Below, one piece after another: positions 60,559-64,000 of a stretch of 64,000 bases of DNA. The translations under genes were made by a program, and so were the position numbers. Position 1 is the first letter of the stretch. Every line of letters begins with the position of its first letter. The DNA comes from Hungatella sp. UBA4396 (lineage in GTDB: Bacteria > Bacillota > Clostridia > Lachnospirales > Lachnospiraceae). The stretch covers positions 1 to 64,000 of the forward strand of contig DGRE01000025.1 in NCBI GenBank assembly GCA_002389905.1. The letters run 5' to 3'. The notes below the pieces were generated by a model. That model was not told the origin of the DNA. It made no database searches and was given only the letters and a program-made list of their open reading frames with translations.

Positions 60559-61209
60559 ATGACAGGCTTGATCGTGACCGGAGGCACCATAGACTATGAG
60601 TTTGCCTGCGGATTTTTAGAGACAAGAACATTTGATAAGGTGATCGCAGTGGATGGAGGGCTTGGAGCCCTCCATAAGCTTCATTTAAAACCGGATGTCA
60701 TTGCCGGGGATTTTGACACCATAGATCCAAAGGTCTTGGAAGAATATAAAAACAGTCCTGACCAGGTCATCTGGGAAGTCCATAAGCCGGAAAAGGATGC
60801 CACAGATACAGAACTTGCCATCAGTGCTGCCATCAATTTGGGCTGTACAAAGCTGGTGCTTTTAGGGGCGACAGGAGGAAGGCTGGATCATTTTCTGGGC
60901 AATCTCCACCTGCTTTATGATTGCCTAAAAAGGGGCGTTGAAGCAGCCATTGCAGATGAAAAAAACTGGATCACCATACTGGACAAGGGGCGTTCCTTTT
61001 CCCGTGACGAGGCCATGGGAAAATATATCTCCTTCCTGCCTTTAAGCGAGGAAGTGAAAGGGATTACTCTGACCGGTTTCCGGTATCCTCTTTATAAAAA
61101 GGACATTGAATTAGGGACCAGCCTCTGCATCAGCAATGAACTGGTTGGGGCAGAGGGAACCATAGACTTTGATTTCGGAATCCTGATCTGTGTGGAATCC
61201 CACGATTAA
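60559..61209 (+). CDS. thiN: Thiamine diphosphokinase
   Basis: This protein of about 216 residues transfers pyrophosphate from ATP to thiamine. Motifs are VIAVDGGLGALHKLHLKPDVIAGDFDTI, KDATDTELAI, LLGATGGRLDHFLGN and the C-terminal LVGAEGTIDFDFGILI. Start choice is uncertain: ATG 60559 begins just before the first strand (MTGLIVTGGTI) behind AGAAGG, while ATG 60511 inside rpe adds 16 unusual residues. It ends the stp-prkC-rsgA-rpe-thiN run. Confidence 0.92.
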   Translation: MTGLIVTGGTIDYEFACGFLETRTFDKVIAVDGGLGALHKLHLKPDVIAGDFDTIDPKVLEEYKNSPDQVIWEVHKPEKDATDTELAISAAINLGCTKLVLLGATGGRLDHFLGNLHLLYDCLKRGVEAAIADEKNWITILDKGRSFSRDEAMGKYISFLPLSEEVKGITLTGFRYPLYKKDIELGTSLCISNELVGAEGTIDFDFGILICVESHD

Positions 61210-61303
61210 GCTGGTATGGTTTGAAATGTTAAAACTGGATATTTATATCAATCCACCCAAGTGCTAAGATAAGAAACACAAAAGCACAAGGGAGGAATTA
61301 CCA

Positions 61304-61891
61304 ATGAATCACAGCAGTCAGAAAGTTTATAAGCTGGCACTGACCGGATTATTTGCAGCTATGTCCTATGTCGTGTTTACTTTTTTGCAGTTCAAAATTT
61401 ATCTTCCGGGAGGCGATGCCACCTCCATCCATTTGGGAAATGCAGTCTGCGTCTTAGGCGCTCTGATGTTAGGCGGCCTTTATGGAGGTCTGGGAGGAGC
61501 CATCGGAATGACCATCGGGGACCTTTTAGATCCTAAATATGTTCTCTATGCCCCGAAAACCTTTATTTTAAAACTGTGTATTGGACTGATAACGGGGTTT
61601 CTGGCACATAAGTTAGGACGAATTAATGAATCCCGCGACAGAAAACACATCATGACCTGGACCGTGATCGGAGCGGTGGGAGGATTGCTGTTTAATGTAA
61701 TTTTCGATCCTCTGGTCGGTTATTATTATAAGCTGCTGATTCTGGGAAAACCGGCGGCAGAACTGGCCCTCGCATGGAATGTGGCTTCCACGTCCATCAA
61801 TGCGGTGACTTCCACCATTGTTTCCGTTGTTCTTTATATGCCTCTCAGGAGGGCTATGACCAGGGCAGGATTGTTTTCAGCCGGTCTTTGA
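61304..61891 (+). CDS. ECF transporter S component, possible vitamin B6 transporter
   Basis: This 195-residue membrane protein has about six spans. The N-terminus reads YKLALTGLFAAMSYVVFTFLQFKIYLPGGDATSIHLGNAVCVLGALMLGG, as in ECF S components. GGAIGMTIGDLLDPKYVLYAPKTFILKL and LFNVIFDPLVGYYYKL follow. It would bind a vitamin outside and use the shared ECF energy module. GGGAGG precedes the start. The pyridoxamine kinase gene lies 64 bases downstream, which points to pyridoxal or pyridoxine as ligand. thiN upstream makes thiamine a less likely alternative. There is no riboswitch upstream. Confidence 0.85.
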   Translation: MNHSSQKVYKLALTGLFAAMSYVVFTFLQFKIYLPGGDATSIHLGNAVCVLGALMLGGLYGGLGGAIGMTIGDLLDPKYVLYAPKTFILKLCIGLITGFLAHKLGRINESRDRKHIMTWTVIGAVGGLLFNVIFDPLVGYYYKLLILGKPAAELALAWNVASTSINAVTSTIVSVVLYMPLRRAMTRAGLFSAGL

Positions 61892-61955
61892 CACTTGACA
61901 GAATATGCCTAAAGCCCCGGGTTTCATAAGCCGGGCGAATTGAAAAAGAAAAATT

Positions 61956-62792
61956 ATGACATCAGAAAAACATCAGAAAAAAATTGCAGTTATTAATGAT
62001 TTGTCCGGGTACGGCCGCTGTTCCTTAACAGTGGCACTCCCCATTATCTCAGCTTTAAAGGTTCAGTGCTGTCCGGTTCCAACCTCCATTCTATCCAATC
62101 ACACCGGATTTCCCACTTATTTTTTTGATGATTATACGGAGAAAATGCCTCTTTATATTGAGCAGTGGAAAAAACTGAATTTAGAGTTTGACGGGATATA
62201 CAGCGGATTTTTAGGGTCAGAGGAGCAGATTACCATTGTCATTGATATGATAAAGGAATTTAAGGGGCCCTCCACAAAGGTGATCATTGATCCCATTATG
62301 GGAGATCACGGAAAGCCTTACCAGACCTATACGCCCAGAATGTGCTGCCGGATGAAGGAACTGGTATGCTTTGGAGACATTGTGACGCCAAATCTGACAG
62401 AAGCCTGCATTCTGACCGGGAGGGAATACCGTTCCGCCTTTAACCGGTCTGAGCTTTCCCAAATGGCAGAAGAGATAAGAGCCATGGGGCCCAAAGAAGT
62501 GGTGATCACAGGCGTAAGGGAAGGAAACTATGTAGTCAATGTGACGGCAGAGGCGGATGGAACCGTCCGTTTTCTCAGGACTCTTCGTGTGGGATGCGAA
62601 CGCCCCGGCACAGGAGATGTGTTTTCTTCCATCATTGCAGCCCAGACCGTAAAAGGGATTCCTTTAAGGGAGGCGGCAAAGAAAGCGGCAGGCTTTGTTA
62701 AAAGCTGCATTGTAAAATCAGATGAATTAAATGTTCCGGTAAAAAACGGAGTGTGTTTTGAGGAACTTCTTTCCCTGCTCATTGGCCGGTAA
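61956..62792 (+). CDS. pdxY: Pyridoxamine kinase / pyridoxal kinase-like
   Basis: This 278-residue ribokinase-fold enzyme begins KIAVINDLSGYGRCSLTVALPIISAL, the typical PdxY/PdxK opening. It has CPVPTSILSNHTGFP, IIDPIMGDHGK and the anion-hole/catalytic motif RPGTGDVFSSIIA with the base Asp. It phosphorylates pyridoxal, pyridoxine or pyridoxamine to the 5'-phosphate with ATP and traps the vitamin in the cell. It probably shares a transcript with the upstream S component. The ribosome site is weak (GAAAAAGAAAAATT). Confidence 0.88.
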   Translation: MTSEKHQKKIAVINDLSGYGRCSLTVALPIISALKVQCCPVPTSILSNHTGFPTYFFDDYTEKMPLYIEQWKKLNLEFDGIYSGFLGSEEQITIVIDMIKEFKGPSTKVIIDPIMGDHGKPYQTYTPRMCCRMKELVCFGDIVTPNLTEACILTGREYRSAFNRSELSQMAEEIRAMGPKEVVITGVREGNYVVNVTAEADGTVRFLRTLRVGCERPGTGDVFSSIIAAQTVKGIPLREAAKKAAGFVKSCIVKSDELNVPVKNGVCFEELLSLLIGR

Positions 62793-62819
62793 GGCCGGAG
62801 TATGAGGGGGAATTTTCGC

Positions 62820-62847
62820 AAAAGGGCTTTTCTTTGCCCTTTTTTTG
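62820..62847 (+). terminator. Terminator between pdxY and serS
   Basis: AAAAGGGC and GCCCTTTT form an 8-bp stem with an 8-nt loop, followed by a T-run. Confidence 0.8.
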
Positions 62848-62850
62848 TAG

Positions 62851-62856
62851 TATAAT
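62851..62856 (+). promoter_or_regulatory. -10 element of serS promoter
   Basis: TATAAT directly after the terminator T-run. No good -35 is seen at 17 nt. The 65-base leader is too short for a T-box. Confidence 0.45.
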
Positions 62857-62921
62857 CAACGGCAGATTATGCTGCGGCCTATTTACGCAGAGAATATTGA
62901 GGAGAAACCAGGAGGAATACC

Positions 62922-64000
62922 ATGCTAGATTTAAAGTTTGTAAGAGAAAATCCTGAAATCGTAAAGGACAATATGAGGAAAAAGTTTCAGGATGGGAAGC
63001 TGCCGCTGGTAGATGAAGTCATCAAGCTGGATGAAGAAAACCGGAGTGCAAAGCAGGAAGCAGATAACCTGCGGGCTGAACGCAACAAACTTTCCAAACA
63101 GATAGGCGCTTTGATGGGACAGGGAAAGAAGGAAGAAGCAGAGGAAATGAAGAAAAAAGTGACCGACACTTCCGATCACCTGGCTGCACTGGAGGAAAAG
63201 GAACGGGATCTGGAAGAGAGAATCAAAAAGATCATGATGACCATTCCCAATATCATTGATCCCAGCGTACCCGTCGGAAAAGATGACAGTGAAAACGTAG
63301 AAGTACAGCGCTACGGAGAACCTGTGGTTCCTGACTTTGAAATCCCTTACCATACGGATATTATGGAAAGCTTTGACGGAATTGACCTTGACAGCGCAAG
63401 AAAAGTGGCTGGAAACGGTTTTTATTATCTCATGGGAGATATTGCAAGACTTCATTCTTCTGTTCTTTCTTATGCAAGGGACTTCATGATTGACCGGGGA
63501 TTCACTTACTGCATTCCTCCGTTCATGATCCGAAGCGAAGTGGTAACCGGAGTTATGAGCTTTGCTGAAATGGAAGCCATGATGTATAAGATAGAAGGAG
63601 AGGATTTATATTTAATCGGAACCAGTGAACATTCCATGATCGGAAAGTTCATTGACACCATCCTTCCTGAGTCAGCTCTTCCTAAGACTTTAACCAGTTA
63701 TTCCCCCTGTTTCCGTAAGGAAAAAGGCGCTCATGGACTGGAGGAGAGAGGCGTGTACCGCATTCACCAGTTTGAGAAGCAGGAGATGGTGGTTGTCTGC
63801 AAGCCGGAAGAAAGCATGGACTGGTATGAAAAGTTATGGCAGAACACTGTGGACTTATTCTGCTCCCTGGACATCCCTGTCAGAACCCTGGAATGCTGTT
63901 CCGGAGATTTGGCTGACTTAAAGGTGAAATCTGTGGACGTGGAAGCATGGTCACCGAGACAGAAAAAGTATTTTGAAGTGGGAAGCTGCTCCAACTTAGG
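62922..64000 (+). CDS. serS: Seryl-tRNA synthetase, 3' truncated by window edge
   Basis: The frame is open from ATG 62922 (behind CAGGAGG) to the right edge, so about 359 of the usual ~425 residues are seen. MLDLKFVRENPEIVKDNMRKK opens the protein, followed by the long antiparallel coiled coil (about 30-100) that holds the serine tRNA arm. The catalytic core has LIGTSEHSMIGKF (motif region with TSE), FRKEKGAHG...GVYRIHQFEKQEMV (motif 2) and FEVGSCSN near the edge. It charges tRNA(Ser). It has its own terminator-separated transcript. Confidence 0.96.
   Translation, partial: MLDLKFVRENPEIVKDNMRKKFQDGKLPLVDEVIKLDEENRSAKQEADNLRAERNKLSKQIGALMGQGKKEEAEEMKKKVTDTSDHLAALEEKERDLEERIKKIMMTIPNIIDPSVPVGKDDSENVEVQRYGEPVVPDFEIPYHTDIMESFDGIDLDSARKVAGNGFYYLMGDIARLHSSVLSYARDFMIDRGFTYCIPPFMIRSEVVTGVMSFAEMEAMMYKIEGEDLYLIGTSEHSMIGKFIDTILPESALPKTLTSYSPCFRKEKGAHGLEERGVYRIHQFEKQEMVVVCKPEESMDWYEKLWQNTVDLFCSLDIPVRTLECCSGDLADLKVKSVDVEAWSPRQKKYFEVGSCSNL

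Noticed and set aside
61904..61936. GCCCCGG...CCGGGC hairpin between the ECF S component and pdxY
   Set aside because: It has only a 5-bp core stem and no T-run, so it is too weak to call a terminator.
62857..62921. Possible T-box leader before serS
   Set aside because: The space between the -10 and the start is only 65 bases and lacks the T-box core sequence.

Overview
The window reads as chromosomal DNA of an anaerobic Gram-positive Firmicute, most likely a Lachnospiraceae (Clostridium cluster XIVa) relative. This is inferred from strong AGGAGG-type ribosome sites, a DAP-type murein synthesis set, a PASTA kinase, formate-THF ligase, ECF vitamin transporters, a class II GalT and many sugar transporters. 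No genus is claimed. The first ~0.8 kb is visibly more AT-rich than the rest and carries the end of a resistance-like nucleotidyltransferase gene.

Layout. 0.9-6.5 kb: sugar ABC transporter (binding protein, two permeases) with a GH94-type phosphorylase. 6.7-13.9 kb: a hexitol/ketose operon with PPi-type phosphofructokinase, a frameshifted MtlR-type regulator, PTS IIA, a P-loop kinase, mannitol-type IICB and a sorbose-1-phosphate reductase homologue, followed by a free-standing IIA-Glc gene. 14.6-15.6 kb: lrgAB on the minus strand. 15.8-17.8 kb: a PAP2 phosphatase pseudogene, a THF riboswitch with folT, and an Mrp ATPase. 17.9-24.7 kb: a two-component system divergent from an SLH-protein/MacAB-like efflux operon. 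24.8-29.7 kb: a dipeptidase, then a Na/Pi cotransporter with a PhoP/PhoR-like pair behind a Pho-box-like repeat. 29.8-34.1 kb: DegV, then a possible flavin redox module made of a NusG-II protein, a protein with one FMN-binding domain plus five tandem repeats, and a Gx transporter. 34.2-40.5 kb: GalT, a TrpXYZ-type ABC importer and an SH3/NlpC-P60 hydrolase. 40.7-61.2 kb: a housekeeping run (tepA, ftsK, fhs, murE, murF, priA, def, fmt, yugP-like, rsmB, rlmN, stp, prkC, rsgA, rpe, thiN). 61.3-64 kb: an ECF S component, pyridoxamine kinase and the start of serS.

Three things stand out. First, a ~39-bp palindromic element recurs between the housekeeping genes from 41.5 to 52.9 kb (four good copies plus two degenerate ones). 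Second, the FMN-binding repeat protein keeps Ser, not Thr, at the expected flavin attachment position in all five repeats. Third, two genes are broken: the PTS regulator by a single-base deletion, and the PAP2 gene by an internal deletion that removed its central active-site motif. No rRNA, tRNA, CRISPR array or intact insertion sequence was seen. No gene-free stretch exceeds 300 bases.
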